Shown one piece after another: positions 1 through 8,989 of a stretch of 48,786 nucleotides of DNA. The notes beneath the pieces were generated by a model. That model was not told the DNA's origin. It did not search any database and worked only from the letters and a program-made list of their open reading frames with translations. Source of the stretch: an uncultured Eisenbergiella sp. (GTDB taxonomy: Bacteria; Bacillota; Clostridia; Lachnospirales; Lachnospiraceae); contig CANQFM010000019.1 in assembly GCA_947598825.1 (NCBI GenBank), positions 1-48,786 of the forward strand, in the 5' to 3' direction. The position numbers were made by a program, and so were the translations under genes. Positions within the stretch are counted from its first letter, which is position 1. Every line of letters starts with the position of its first letter.

Positions 1-2
1 GA

Positions 3-73
<71 letters not shown>

Positions 74-82
74 ATGTAAAGA

Positions 83-111
83 ATTATAGCACATAATTTC
101 CCGGTTGAAAA
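83..111 (-). promoter_or_regulatory. Promoter of tRNA-Gly(CCC)
   Basis: On the minus strand a perfect -10 box TATAAT (83-88) follows a weaker -35 TTTTCA (106-111) with a 17-bp spacer. The tRNA 5' end at 73 is about one turn downstream. Confidence 0.6.
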
Positions 112-164
112 GATGTAATTTAAAAAAATACGCCGGTCCAAAATACGCTGTCAGAAAGCGGCTG

Positions 165-193
165 TGAAAGCGGCACGGCTTTGGCCGTGCCGC
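165..193 (-). terminator. Terminator downstream of the GH120 gene
   Basis: A perfect 10-bp stem (170-179 paired with 184-193, GCGGCACGGC/GCCGTGCCGC) with a 4-nt loop lies 30 nt after the GH120 stop codon. The T-tract on the minus strand is short (TTTCAC), so it may be an inefficient terminator or an mRNA 3'-end stabiliser. Confidence 0.5.
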
Positions 194-223
194 GTCATAC
201 CTGCTCCTGTGCCGGAACCGTCA

Positions 224-2200
224 TCAGACCTTTTGTTCCTTCACCGCTTGTGCAAAAGGCCCCGGCAGCACCCGGACGCCCCGGTGGTTCCCCAGATAGT
301 CCGTGTCAAAAACGATATCCGTCCCATCTGGATTTTCGTAGCGCTCTTCCGGCTCGAAGGCCTTTCCCAGCGTATCTGAAGAAATAAGGCCCGCTTCAAA
401 CCCCTTGATCCGGTCATAAAGATCTGTCTTTAGGATCACATGGCCGTCCTTCTCTTCCAGTTCGATCCTCACGTCTACGCCATCCGTCAGGCTGTGGGCC
501 TCCTTCTTCCAGCCCCGGGCGCCCGCCAGATAGACGTTGCCGTCCGCCCATACCGGCAGGGAGTGGGCATGCCAGGGTTCCAGCCCCGCCATATCCGGCG
601 TATCGTTGTCCATGTCAAAATGAGGGATCCATTCCTCATAGGTGAGATAATCGTCCATCACATGCGTGCCCACCTCACGGTTTTCCGTATGGACTTCATC
701 CCGGCTGTCGCTGCGGATGGCCACCGCCTGCTTCGGCCACCTCTGCACAAAGATATTGTTGTAAAAACGGTCGTCGCCATGCAAAATCGTCATAAAGCCC
801 ATGACCTCCGTCCGGTGCGGGATGTGATAGGGCGTATAGCGCGGTCCTGTCCCTCCGCCCACACAGGTAAAGGCGCCGCAGATCAGATTGTGTACCAGGG
901 CCACCCCCTGGGTCGCCATCCGCAGCGACACCTCCGAGAGCAGCAGATTGTGATCGATCAGCGTCGGGCCATGGCCTACCTCCACAAAGATGTCCTGACT
1001 CATCATGCCGCCCTTTAAGGGACTGGCGAAATCCGGTTTCTGATTGTCATGCAGAAGATTCTGGGTAATGCGGGTCCCCTGGGCCTCCCAGTCCGTCCAA
1101 ATGCCCATCGTGCAGTGGTGGATATGGTTTCTGCGCATGATCACGTCTATGGCCGCATGCAGCTTAATGCCCGCGATCTCCGCGCCGCCCAGCTCCATCA
1201 TGTTGTTGATATGATGGATATGATTCTCCTCGATGACAGAAAAAACGCCGCCCATCCGTCCGATGATGCCGCCCTGCTCGCAGTGATGGATGTTGTTCCG
1301 GCGGATGATGTGGCCGCCCACCTTCTCCTTCACCCAGCCATGATACTGGCCGCGGCAGACCGCGTCCCGCTCCATCTGGGTAGGGCTTTTGACGTGTCTG
1401 TAAGTAAAATAATGCTCGTTGTCGGGATCCAGATATTTCCCAAGGCCGATCCCGGCGCACTTGCTGTTGGAAATATCGCAGTCCTCGATGATCCAGCCCT
1501 TTGACCAGTGGGGGCCGATCATGCAGTCCTGATAGGCTGCGGGCGGCGCCCAGGTGGTGGCGGCCTTTGTGACGGTAAAACCGCTCACCGTAATATAGCC
1601 GATACCGGTCTGGGAGGGCATGAAGCACTCCCTGCGCACATTGATCTCCACGCGCTCCCGGTTGGGATCTGCGCCCTGGAAATTGGCGTAAAATACCGTT
1701 TTCCCCTCCTGCTGTGTAGTATACCATTTCAGGCGGGAGGCCTCCGGCTCCCAGGAACACGGATAGACTTCCCCGGCCAGACACTCTTCCAGGCTCCCTG
1801 CTTCATAAAGCATTTTGTCGTTCAGATATACCGCGCCCGTATGCCTGGTCTTACCGGCAAAATACCAGTCGCCGTATACATAAGTGGTATACGGATTGTA
1901 CGCTCCGAAAATGGAGTTATCCACGCTGGCCGTCCAGGTCGTCCCCTCATAAGGTTCCCACCCGGTCAGTTCCTCCGCTCCCGTGATCACCGCGCCCAGC
2001 GGCTCGATGCTACGATAGACGATGCGGGCTTCCTCCCGTCCGGCGTGGGCCGGATCCACATATTCTCTGTATATCCCAGGGGATACCAGCACTTCATCCC
2101 CGGCCTGCGCGATCTTCGCCGCTTCCCGGATACGCCTGAATGGGGTTTCCTTTGTCCCGTTTCCATCATGGGGCGCGTTTACGTCCACATAGATCTTCAT
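224..2200 (-). CDS. GH120 family beta-xylosidase-like glycoside hydrolase
   Basis: This is a 658-aa right-handed parallel beta-helix protein, similar along its whole length to GH120 beta-xylosidase XylC of Thermoanaerobacterium saccharolyticum (recalled, not searched). Shared signatures include YANFQGADPN, EINVRREC, WAPP, GPHWSKGWIIED, EIAGIKLHAAID and DWEAQGTR. The XylC nucleophile Asp corresponds to Asp370 in TDWEAQG, and its acid/base Glu to Glu407 in DIFVEVGHGP. A roughly 15-residue insertion lies between the two relative to XylC. There is no signal peptide, so it is probably cytoplasmic and acts on imported xylo-oligosaccharides or related beta-glycosides. The start at 2200 was chosen because AGGAGG lies 7 nt upstream; a longer in-frame extension to 2284 would overlap the TraX gene. 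It is last in an operon with the TraX- and NimA-like genes. The substrate is inferred from the family. Confidence 0.9.
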   Translation of the reverse strand: MKIYVDVNAPHDGNGTKETPFRRIREAAKIAQAGDEVLVSPGIYREYVDPAHAGREEARIVYRSIEPLGAVITGAEELTGWEPYEGTTWTASVDNSIFGAYNPYTTYVYGDWYFAGKTRHTGAVYLNDKMLYEAGSLEECLAGEVYPCSWEPEASRLKWYTTQQEGKTVFYANFQGADPNRERVEINVRRECFMPSQTGIGYITVSGFTVTKAATTWAPPAAYQDCMIGPHWSKGWIIEDCDISNSKCAGIGLGKYLDPDNEHYFTYRHVKSPTQMERDAVCRGQYHGWVKEKVGGHIIRRNNIHHCEQGGIIGRMGGVFSVIEENHIHHINNMMELGGAEIAGIKLHAAIDVIMRRNHIHHCTMGIWTDWEAQGTRITQNLLHDNQKPDFASPLKGGMMSQDIFVEVGHGPTLIDHNLLLSEVSLRMATQGVALVHNLICGAFTCVGGGTGPRYTPYHIPHRTEVMGFMTILHGDDRFYNNIFVQRWPKQAVAIRSDSRDEVHTENREVGTHVMDDYLTYEEWIPHFDMDNDTPDMAGLEPWHAHSLPVWADGNVYLAGARGWKKEAHSLTDGVDVRIELEEKDGHVILKTDLYDRIKGFEAGLISSDTLGKAFEPEERYENPDGTDIVFDTDYLGNHRGVRVLPGPFAQAVKEQKV

Positions 2201-2217
2201 TTTCCATCCTCCTTTGC

Positions 2218-3072
2218 TCAACCAAAAACAAATTTCGCCAGAAGCCCCAGGATCAGCAGGTGTCCCGGATAAAAAGCATAGCACACGTATTGCAGCGCGC
2301 GATTGTGAGGGCCCTGCTTCCTGTTATACATCCCTATGGGGAGCATCGCCAATACGGCAAGGGCCTGATCCGTCGGCATCCACGTCAGCGGCCCCAAGAA
2401 CGGGACCGGGAACACATAGCCGCCTAATGTAAACCACTGGGACTGCTGCAGGATGCCCGGCTCAAACGTCGCCAAAGCAATGCTGAACCATTGGATCGAC
2501 GTATCGCGTAACCCGAACAGCCCGAAATTGACAAAAACCAGGCTCGCCAACTGCCCGATCCAACCGAAGCGCATATCGCGGAAAAAGTACAGCAGCATCA
2601 CCATCAGGACCCCTTCGCCGTAATAGTCCACCTGCGTCACATAACCGATCAGATAACCGGTCACGACGCAGACGGCCGACACCAGGATAAAGACCGTCCT
2701 GCCCTTTTGGCGGGCCTTATCTATCACCGCCAGCAAAAGCAGGGCGATGCAGAAAGTAAACATCACATTCTGGTGATACGGATACGAAAGCGTGCCATAA
2801 AACGCCAGATTGAACGGGATCTCTGAGAGCAGCGCAAACAAAAAAACGCGGCTCCAGTATTTCTTAAAATTGTGGGTGTAGGCAAACCCTTCCACGATCT
2901 GAAACGCAAAAATGGGGAAAGCGATCCGCCCTATATAGGTCATCCAGTGAAAACTTTCCTTATCCTGCAAAAACACATACCAAATGTGATCGCTCAGCAT
3001 CAGCGCCATGGCGAGCAGCTTAAGACCCAGCGCATTCAGACATTGAAACGTTGTCGTCTTTTGTTTTTCCAT
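2218..3072 (-). CDS. TraX family membrane protein
   Basis: This 284-aa polytopic membrane protein has the TraX-family start (LKLLAMALMLSDHIW), then GRIAFPIFAFQIVEGFAYT and a SEIPFNLAFYG motif. In F plasmid TraX acetylates pilin. The chromosomal Firmicute relatives are usually of unknown function and resemble membrane acyltransferases. About eight hydrophobic segments alternate with short polar loops. The start at 3072 follows GGGGGAGG by 6 nt; the upstream in-frame Met codons are less well placed. The gene lies 23 nt after the NimA-like gene and 17 nt before the GH120 gene, so the three are probably cotranscribed, though nothing links the functions. No conjugation genes are nearby. Confidence 0.85.
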   Translation of the reverse strand: MEKQKTTTFQCLNALGLKLLAMALMLSDHIWYVFLQDKESFHWMTYIGRIAFPIFAFQIVEGFAYTHNFKKYWSRVFLFALLSEIPFNLAFYGTLSYPYHQNVMFTFCIALLLLAVIDKARQKGRTVFILVSAVCVVTGYLIGYVTQVDYYGEGVLMVMLLYFFRDMRFGWIGQLASLVFVNFGLFGLRDTSIQWFSIALATFEPGILQQSQWFTLGGYVFPVPFLGPLTWMPTDQALAVLAMLPIGMYNRKQGPHNRALQYVCYAFYPGHLLILGLLAKFVFG

Positions 3073-3095
3073 TTGCATCCTCCCCCTTTGGACTG

Positions 3096-3614
3096 TCACT
3101 CTCTTCCCGTTTCAAAAGGCTGCTGCCCGCCGGACATAAGCTCCCGGGCCTGCTTGCCGCTCATATGCTCGATAGCGATCTCCACCATGCAAAGGCGGCC
3201 CAGACCGTTTTCGATCTCCTTCTCCCTGTGCGATGGGCTGTCCTTTGGCGCATATTTACAGGCCAGCCGCTCAAGGGCGCTGCGGATCTGATCCTGTTCC
3301 TTTAAGATCCGCGCCCTGCCGAACGCGATCACGCTCCGAAAATAAGTGGTATATTTAAGCGGCTCCACCTGATCCTGATCGATCACACAGAAGGAAACCT
3401 TTTCGCAGCTACGGATGGCGTCCAGCTTATGGCCGCTGACGGCGCAGTGAAACCAGAGTTTCCCGTCCTCATACACATAGCTTAAGGGCACGGCGTAGGG
3501 ATAGCCCCCGTCTCCCAGCACGGCCAGCGTTCCCGCCGTATTCTTTTGCAGGATCCTGACGCATTCCTCCTGCGTCAGCTCCTGCCACTTCCTTCTCATT
3601 TCCCGAAATTCCAT
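3096..3614 (-). CDS. Pyridoxamine 5'-phosphate oxidase family protein (NimA-like)
   Basis: This 172-aa FMN-binding split-barrel protein is of the NimA type. It starts with MRRKWQELTQEEC, then GTLAVLGDGGYPYAVPLSYVYEDGKLWFHCAVSGHKLDAIR and VSFCVIDQDQVEPLKYTTYFRSVIAFGRA. This pattern is characteristic of the clostridial group that binds flavin and includes nitroimidazole-resistance proteins. The true substrate is unknown. A GGGGAGGA ribosome site precedes the start. It is the first gene of the minus-strand operon leading to TraX and GH120, and is divergent from the DUF3737 gene. Confidence 0.85.
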   Translation of the reverse strand: MEFREMRRKWQELTQEECVRILQKNTAGTLAVLGDGGYPYAVPLSYVYEDGKLWFHCAVSGHKLDAIRSCEKVSFCVIDQDQVEPLKYTTYFRSVIAFGRARILKEQDQIRSALERLACKYAPKDSPSHREKEIENGLGRLCMVEIAIEHMSGKQARELMSGGQQPFETGRE

Positions 3615-3694
3615 GTAGATCCTCCCCTCTGCCTGCCCTGCACCGTTTGCCTGTATGCCGGCATGAAACGACGTCCGGGCCGTCTATGAAGCTC

Positions 3695-3723
3695 TTGCCA
3701 ATTTCCTCAGCATCGGCTATAAT
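3695..3723 (+). promoter_or_regulatory. Promoter of the DUF3737 gene
   Basis: TTGCCA (3695-3700), a 17-bp spacer and a perfect TATAAT (3718-3723) on the plus strand, 43 nt upstream of the ATG at 3767. Confidence 0.75.
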
Positions 3724-3766
3724 CACAAAAAAGAATATAGCCATGCAGTAAAGGAAGAGCAAGAAA

Positions 3767-4609
3767 ATGACGATACTGGAAAACAAAACCTTTGACGAGG
3801 AAAGAGCGTTATACGAAAGCGACGGCCTGCGCGCACAAAACTGCTCCTTCGACGGCCCCGCCGACGGGGAGAGCGCTTTCAAGGAGTCCCGCAATATAGA
3901 AGCGGATCATTGTTATTTTAACCTCCGCTACCCCTTCTGGCACGACAGCGGGCTGACGATCACGGACTGCGAGATGACCCCTCTCTGCCGCGCCGCGCTG
4001 TGGTACTCCGATCATGTGCGGATCTCTGATACGAAGATGCACGGCATCAAGGCGCTGCGGGAATGCAGCGACATCGAGATCTGCAACTGCGATATCATTT
4101 CCCCGGAGTTTGGCTGGTCGACCTGTCGGGTGCGCATGGAAAACACCACGGCGGTCAGCGAATATTTTATGATGCGTTCCCGGGATCTTCGTTTTAGGAA
4201 CGTAAACTTCACCGGCAAATACTCGTTTCAGTATATTCAGGACGCGGTTTTTGAAAACTGCGTTTTCGATACCAAGGACGCATTCTGGCACGGCCGCAAT
4301 GTCACCGTCCGGGACAGCGTCGTCAAGGGGGAATACCTGGCGTGGTATTCCGACGGGCTGACGCTGGAACGCTGCCGTATCCTGGGGACCCAACCCCTGT
4401 GCTATTGCAGAAACCTTACGCTCATCGACTGCGAAATGATCGATACGGATCTAAGCTTTGAGCGCTCCGAGGTGAATGCCACCGTCACGACGCCGGTCAT
4501 CAGCATCAAGAACCCCCGCCGCGGGCTCATTTGCGTCCCTTCCGTCGGGGAGATCATCCGGGACGATCCTCTGTCAGCGGGAAAGATCGAGATCACCGGC
4601 CAGGCTTAA
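3767..4609 (+). CDS. DUF3737 family protein
   Basis: This 280-aa protein belongs to the DUF3737 family, recognised from NKTFDEERALYE, the FDGPADGESAFKES motif, LRYPFWH, DTKDAFWHGRNV, LAWYSDGLTLERC and CDTDLSFERSEV-like segments. The repeated pattern of short strands with stacked aromatic and Cys residues (FENCVF, LERCRI, LIDCEM) indicates a right-handed beta-helix. The biochemical role is unknown; no catalytic residues can be assigned with confidence. An AAGGA ribosome site lies 11 nt before the ATG and a good sigma-A promoter lies upstream. Its TAA overlaps the TAA of the convergent gene, leaving no room for a terminator between them. Confidence 0.88.
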   Translation: MTILENKTFDEERALYESDGLRAQNCSFDGPADGESAFKESRNIEADHCYFNLRYPFWHDSGLTITDCEMTPLCRAALWYSDHVRISDTKMHGIKALRECSDIEICNCDIISPEFGWSTCRVRMENTTAVSEYFMMRSRDLRFRNVNFTGKYSFQYIQDAVFENCVFDTKDAFWHGRNVTVRDSVVKGEYLAWYSDGLTLERCRILGTQPLCYCRNLTLIDCEMIDTDLSFERSEVNATVTTPVISIKNPRRGLICVPSVGEIIRDDPLSAGKIEITGQA

Positions 4610-5121
4610 GCGATAGCCTTTTTTACCGTAAGGATATTCTGCCCGTCCTTATATTCATAAGCCATCCCGTCCATGCTCTTTTTGACCAGATAGATTCCCA
4701 GTCCGCCCACCTGACGCTCCACAGCCGACAGCGTCGTGTCCGGATCTTTCTTTTTCAACGGATCGAAGGGAATCCCGCGGTCGATAAAGGTGATCACAGC
4801 CATGGGCGGGATTTCCTGTTTCTCCACCCGCACGGTCGCCTGTCCGCCGCCCGGACCGTAAGCATACCTGGCGATGTTGGCAAACAGTTCGTCGATCGCA
4901 AGGTCGATCTGCGTAAACACATCGCCCAGGCAGCGGGCCAGGGTGGCGTCTATCGTCTGGGCGCGGTTCTGGGCGGTGACGACATAATTCTTTTCCGCCA
5001 GCTCCCTCATCGAAAGCGCGCTGATAGAGTACGCCGTATCTCCCAGTTCTTCGCTGTCTAAAGCCACCTGATTCCTGACGCGTCTCTGGATCGGATGACT
5101 TTTGTTTTCCTTTTTCTTCAT
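4606..5121 (-). CDS. RsbW/SpoIIAB-like serine kinase (HATPase), putative anti-sigma regulator
   Basis: This 171-aa GHKL ATPase has an N-box AIDELFANIARYAY (about residues 85-98), a G1 box FIDRGIPFDP and a G2 box GGLGIYLVKKSMD, as in RsbW- and SpoIIAB-type anti-sigma kinases. It probably binds ATP and regulates a partner by binding or phosphorylation. No STAS-domain antagonist, sigma factor or PP2C phosphatase gene is adjacent, so the partner must be encoded elsewhere. The gene lies 20 nt downstream of the CPBP protease gene, suggesting cotranscription. Its 3' end overlaps the convergent DUF3737 gene by 4 nt. Confidence 0.85.
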   Translation of the reverse strand: MKKKENKSHPIQRRVRNQVALDSEELGDTAYSISALSMRELAEKNYVVTAQNRAQTIDATLARCLGDVFTQIDLAIDELFANIARYAYGPGGGQATVRVEKQEIPPMAVITFIDRGIPFDPLKKKDPDTTLSAVERQVGGLGIYLVKKSMDGMAYEYKDGQNILTVKKAIA

Positions 5122-5141
5122 ACCCTTCCCCCGATTTCAGA

Positions 5142-6068
5142 TCATGCCGCAGATGATCTGCGTTTCTTCTCCCGGAAAACCACAAGGAACACAACGACCG
5201 CCACAAACAGGACAAGATCGGCCAGCACCGTTCCTTCGATCCCGAATCCCACGTTGTAGGCAAAGCTGTTGACCGCCCTGCCTGCATCAAGCCGAAAAAC
5301 AGAATAAGCAGACACCAGTCCGCTGTTTGGCAGCCCAAACAGGATGGCCTGGGTAAAATTCCAGGCGGCATGCGCAGCAAAAGCGCACCACAGGCTGTCC
5401 ATATAGTAGACCATGAGCGAGAACAGGACGCCCACGATGACGATATTTAAGAAAGATAAAACAGTAACGCCCGGATTCATCAGGTGCAGGATCCCAAAAA
5501 GCAAAGAATTCCCTATGATGGCGACTGCCGGTTTCTGATAGCTTTTCAGAAGCTTCTGATAGAGGAAGCCTCTGCAGACCAGCTCTTCCGCCGAGGACTG
5601 GAGCAGGACCACCAGATAAAGATAGAGCAGCGCCCCTAGATTGGCGGAATTAAAATAGAGCGCGATATCCTTATGCAGCCATGCGATCAGGATACAAAAC
5701 CCGTTCATCCCAAAGCCGATCAGAGTGCCAAGCAGCAGATTCCGACAGTTGTTTCCTTTGGAGGCAGGCCCGATCGAAGAGAGGATCGGCCGGTTTTTCC
5801 GGATACATCCGATCCAGATGAACGTCAGCGCCCAGATACCAACAAAGATGATGTAATCTGCGCCGGTGATCCAGACGTCCGACTCCGCCAAACCGCCCGT
5901 CCCCGGCTTTACCAACTGATATAGCCCATCCAAAAGCGGCGTGATCACGCCGATCGCCAGCGCGCCCAGCAACTGCCCGAAAAAGATCAGCAGGAACGCT
6001 CCCGCATAAAGGGCCGGCAGCGTTTCAAACCATCGTCTTTTCTTTTCGCCTTTCTCATTCTTCCCCAT
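5142..6068 (-). CDS. CPBP family intramembrane glutamic endopeptidase
   Basis: This 308-aa polytopic membrane protein carries all CPBP (Abi/CAAX protease) motifs: EELVCRGFLYQ (EExxxR), FGILHLMNP (FxxxH) and HAAWNF (HxxxN). The N-terminus is a basic cytoplasmic stretch (MGKNEKGEKKRRW) before the first membrane span. Members process membrane proteins or peptides; some act in bacteriocin immunity or maturation. The start at 6068 is chosen because a GGAGGGG site sits just upstream; the longer in-frame extension to 6152 lacks this. A TATAAT-like box lies at 6109-6114 without a convincing -35. It is followed by the RsbW-like gene. Confidence 0.88.
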   Translation of the reverse strand: MGKNEKGEKKRRWFETLPALYAGAFLLIFFGQLLGALAIGVITPLLDGLYQLVKPGTGGLAESDVWITGADYIIFVGIWALTFIWIGCIRKNRPILSSIGPASKGNNCRNLLLGTLIGFGMNGFCILIAWLHKDIALYFNSANLGALLYLYLVVLLQSSAEELVCRGFLYQKLLKSYQKPAVAIIGNSLLFGILHLMNPGVTVLSFLNIVIVGVLFSLMVYYMDSLWCAFAAHAAWNFTQAILFGLPNSGLVSAYSVFRLDAGRAVNSFAYNVGFGIEGTVLADLVLFVAVVVFLVVFREKKRRSSAA

Positions 6069-6198
6069 TTTGCACCCCTCCGTATGATTCTTAAATAAAT
6101 CTAAAAAAATTATATCATAGAATCTTCCGTCTGAAATGTCGTCTGCGCTCATAGCCCGTCGTTTGCGTCAGCCCTGGCCGGCTCTGGCCGCCAAAAGA

Positions 6199-8964
6199 TC
6201 ATGCCTCTCTGACCAGTTCTTCCCATACCCTGACGTCGATCTTCTGAACGGGCGCAAACCGTTCTGAATCCATATAGCGGTATATGGCGTCCAGCAGCGC
6301 CCGCGCCTCCGGGTAACGCTGCAGATCCTGCAGCCCCATAGAGGAAAAGAGCAGCTTCCCTCCGCCGCAGCAGCATTCCAAAAGCTGGCACATGGGCCGC
6401 AAATACGCATAGCTGTCCATTTCCGCAACGATAGTCTCATAACGCTCCGGCAAAATGACAGCCCTCTGAGACGCCATGGGCCACCACTGCCAGTTGGTAT
6501 GAAATTCCGTGGGGAACCCGTCAAAAAGGGGATGGCTTTCATCGATCAGCTGTCCCATGCCGCCCTCCTGCCCCGCGAAAGTCCCCACAGACCAGAAATC
6601 CGTCGTAAACTGCGCCTGGATCGAAGTAGGCAGCGCTTTCGCAACAGAAGGCGGCGTCAGATACACCCTGCCTCCCGCTTCCAGGACCGTCCTCGCTTTC
6701 CTGTCCAGAACGGCCGTTTCATAAACGCCCTCCGGACGCCTCGGGACCACAGGGGGATAGACCCAGATGGGATATAAATTGGAACATTCCCCGACGCTTA
6801 CGATCAGGTTAAACCTCGTGGGTCTGCGAATGTCCAAAGCCCCCAGTTCGATTTCCAGGCTCCCTGCCTCCGTCAGCCTCCCTGCCGGACATTCCACATA
6901 GGGAAGTTCCCCTTTGAAAGCTGTCGGAATGTTTTCTCCATACCCGGCCCACGAATAGCCCTTTTTGTCCTTTGGCTGCTCTGCCAGCCTATAGGACGGC
7001 TTGCCAAAGACCGCTCTTTTTCCGTAATTGGCGACCTGTATCCGCGCCGATAACCGCTCCGTGCTTTCCCAGGTATACCGGGGCAATAAGACCAGCGGCA
7101 ACTGATCCCTAAAAAAGCTGCGAAAATGCTCCGGTCTGGCAAACTCATAGGGCTTTGGCTGCAAATGAGAATTTAACATCCCCACCAGCGCGGTGCCCTG
7201 TCCCGGGAAATCCTGCAGGCCCAATAAAGAAATGCCCGACATTTCCCCGGTCCTAAGGACTGCCTCGACCTCCTCCCGGTAACCGATCCGGGAAAGCTCC
7301 CCCGTGGCCTCCACATATTTTTTCCAGATATCGGTAAGCCCCCCGGCCGCTACCCTCTCCTGTATCAGGCGCAGATTGGCCGGGTCGGAGATTCCCTGAA
7401 AGGCTTCCAGTTCATCAAAATCCGGCAGCACCTCAAACTGCCCTACCTCAAAGCCAAAAACCGGCCTGGCATATTCTTTTCTCAATCGCTCCATGGCGAG
7501 ATCATAGTTGGCCCGGGCGTCAGGATAACGGCGATTGATATACCCCTCCATATTCGCAAAGGTCCCGCGCAGTTTCCACTGATGGAAATTTGAAGCCGTA
7601 TAAAAGTCGCAGGCCTCATTGCAGCCGTTTTCGCCATAGTGCCCGTTGGAAGCGTCGGCATACAGCCTCGTGGGATCTGTCTTGCGCGCCAGTTTTACAA
7701 GTCCGTCCATCCTGGCATGTCCGATCTGTCCGGTACAAAGCTCATTTCCCAGGGTCAGCATGACAAAGGAGGGATGGTTTGCTAACATTCCCAATACCTG
7801 CCTGAGTTCCGTCTCATAGTACCGATAACTTTCCTCCGGTTCAAAGGCGTTCTTCGGATTCCAGTGGGACAGCTCCGGCTGCATCAGGATCCCCAATCGA
7901 TCCGCGGCGGTAAAAGCGGCCTCCGGCGGGCAATGGGAGTGAAAACGCATACAGTTGACCCCGTAGGAACGATAGCGGTTCAGAATATCCAGCCACTCGT
8001 CCACCGTCATGGGGGGATGTCCGGTTTCCGGAAATACCGCGCAATTCGCCTCCCCGCGCAGGAAAATGATCCGACCGTTCAACGCAAGCCTGCCTGAGCC
8101 GTCATCCCCAAAATCCCGTATCCCAAAGCGGACCGCCCTGGTCTCCCCGCCGGACAGGGAGACGGATAAGACATGCAGATTTCCCTCTTCCAGATCCCAT
8201 TTTGCCGCATCCTCCCGCAGAGGCAGCGGCCCAACAATCAGCTCCGTCACAGCCTCAGAGGTATCCACATACAGTTGCGCCACTTCCTGCAAAGCATCGC
8301 AGCGCAAAAGCACCGTCCCCCTGTACGGGGCATCGGCAAACAGCTTCATCCTGACAGTGACCGTATTTTTTGCCGGATATACCCGGATCTGATCCAGAAA
8401 GGCAGGCTTCTCCGTCCGCAGACAAAGAGAACCCAAAACCCCGTTCCAGTTGGTCTGCGTTTCGTCCGTTGCCGCAGAGGAATATACGATGGCATCGTGG
8501 GGCAGGCCGGGATAGCTGTTGTCGCTAAGAAGCGTAAACTGACTGTCCTCGCCGAGCAATCCGGTCACTTCAAAGATGCGGCCCGTACTGAGGGAGGGTT
8601 CCACAAAATCCGGAATCTTTTTCCCATCCACAAACAGGCGCAGCACCCTGGCCCGTTCCGCTTCCAGGAAGATCCGTTTGCCTTCTGCGATCTCCGCCGC
8701 AAGCGCGCCCCAAAGCCCAGGCTCCATCCGCCTGGTCAGCCGCGCTTCTCCTTCATAAGTATACCGTCTGGTAAATCTGGTGGCAATTTGCTCGGAATGA
8801 AAAGCGCTGCCGCTGTTTCCGAGGGAAGTATCCGGATGCCATGTATTGGCTCCCGTATCCCTGTGTCCAATCCGGTTTTCGTCCAAAGTGCCGGGAAGGT
8901 ACATACTGTATTTTTTCCCGTCTCCGATATCCGCTTCCCAGATGCCCTGTAAGGAAATCTTCAT
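6199..8964 (-). CDS. Glycoside hydrolase family 2-like protein
   Basis: This 921-aa protein starts with a GH2-type sugar-binding domain (LQGIWEADIGDG, YLPGTLDENRIG), followed by an immunoglobulin-like beta domain and a TIM barrel. The barrel begins near residue 300 (LNGRIIFLRGEANC) and contains GVNCMRFHSHCPPEAAFTAADRLGI. The general acid/base is probably Glu408 in LTLGNEL. The nucleophile candidate is Glu506 in FGFEVGQ; Glu511 is the alternative. A C-terminal domain of about 300 residues follows, with a glutamine-amidotransferase-like feel (GGRVYLTPPSV, SHPLFDGFPTE) as in several large GH2 clades. There is no signal peptide, so it should act inside the cell. The start at 8964 has GGAGGC upstream. 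It is last in the four-gene sugar operon. The substrate cannot be read from the sequence. Confidence 0.85.
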   Translation of the reverse strand: MKISLQGIWEADIGDGKKYSMYLPGTLDENRIGHRDTGANTWHPDTSLGNSGSAFHSEQIATRFTRRYTYEGEARLTRRMEPGLWGALAAEIAEGKRIFLEAERARVLRLFVDGKKIPDFVEPSLSTGRIFEVTGLLGEDSQFTLLSDNSYPGLPHDAIVYSSAATDETQTNWNGVLGSLCLRTEKPAFLDQIRVYPAKNTVTVRMKLFADAPYRGTVLLRCDALQEVAQLYVDTSEAVTELIVGPLPLREDAAKWDLEEGNLHVLSVSLSGGETRAVRFGIRDFGDDGSGRLALNGRIIFLRGEANCAVFPETGHPPMTVDEWLDILNRYRSYGVNCMRFHSHCPPEAAFTAADRLGILMQPELSHWNPKNAFEPEESYRYYETELRQVLGMLANHPSFVMLTLGNELCTGQIGHARMDGLVKLARKTDPTRLYADASNGHYGENGCNEACDFYTASNFHQWKLRGTFANMEGYINRRYPDARANYDLAMERLRKEYARPVFGFEVGQFEVLPDFDELEAFQGISDPANLRLIQERVAAGGLTDIWKKYVEATGELSRIGYREEVEAVLRTGEMSGISLLGLQDFPGQGTALVGMLNSHLQPKPYEFARPEHFRSFFRDQLPLVLLPRYTWESTERLSARIQVANYGKRAVFGKPSYRLAEQPKDKKGYSWAGYGENIPTAFKGELPYVECPAGRLTEAGSLEIELGALDIRRPTRFNLIVSVGECSNLYPIWVYPPVVPRRPEGVYETAVLDRKARTVLEAGGRVYLTPPSVAKALPTSIQAQFTTDFWSVGTFAGQEGGMGQLIDESHPLFDGFPTEFHTNWQWWPMASQRAVILPERYETIVAEMDSYAYLRPMCQLLECCCGGGKLLFSSMGLQDLQRYPEARALLDAIYRYMDSERFAPVQKIDVRVWEELVREA

Positions 8965-8989
8965 CGATCCGCCTCCTGTCGGTTTAGGC

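Noticed and set aside
440-2272. Long plus-strand frames opposite the GH120 gene
   Set aside because: They are antisense shadows in GC-rich coding DNA, have no ribosome sites, and encode no recognisable domain, while the minus strand matches GH120 throughout.
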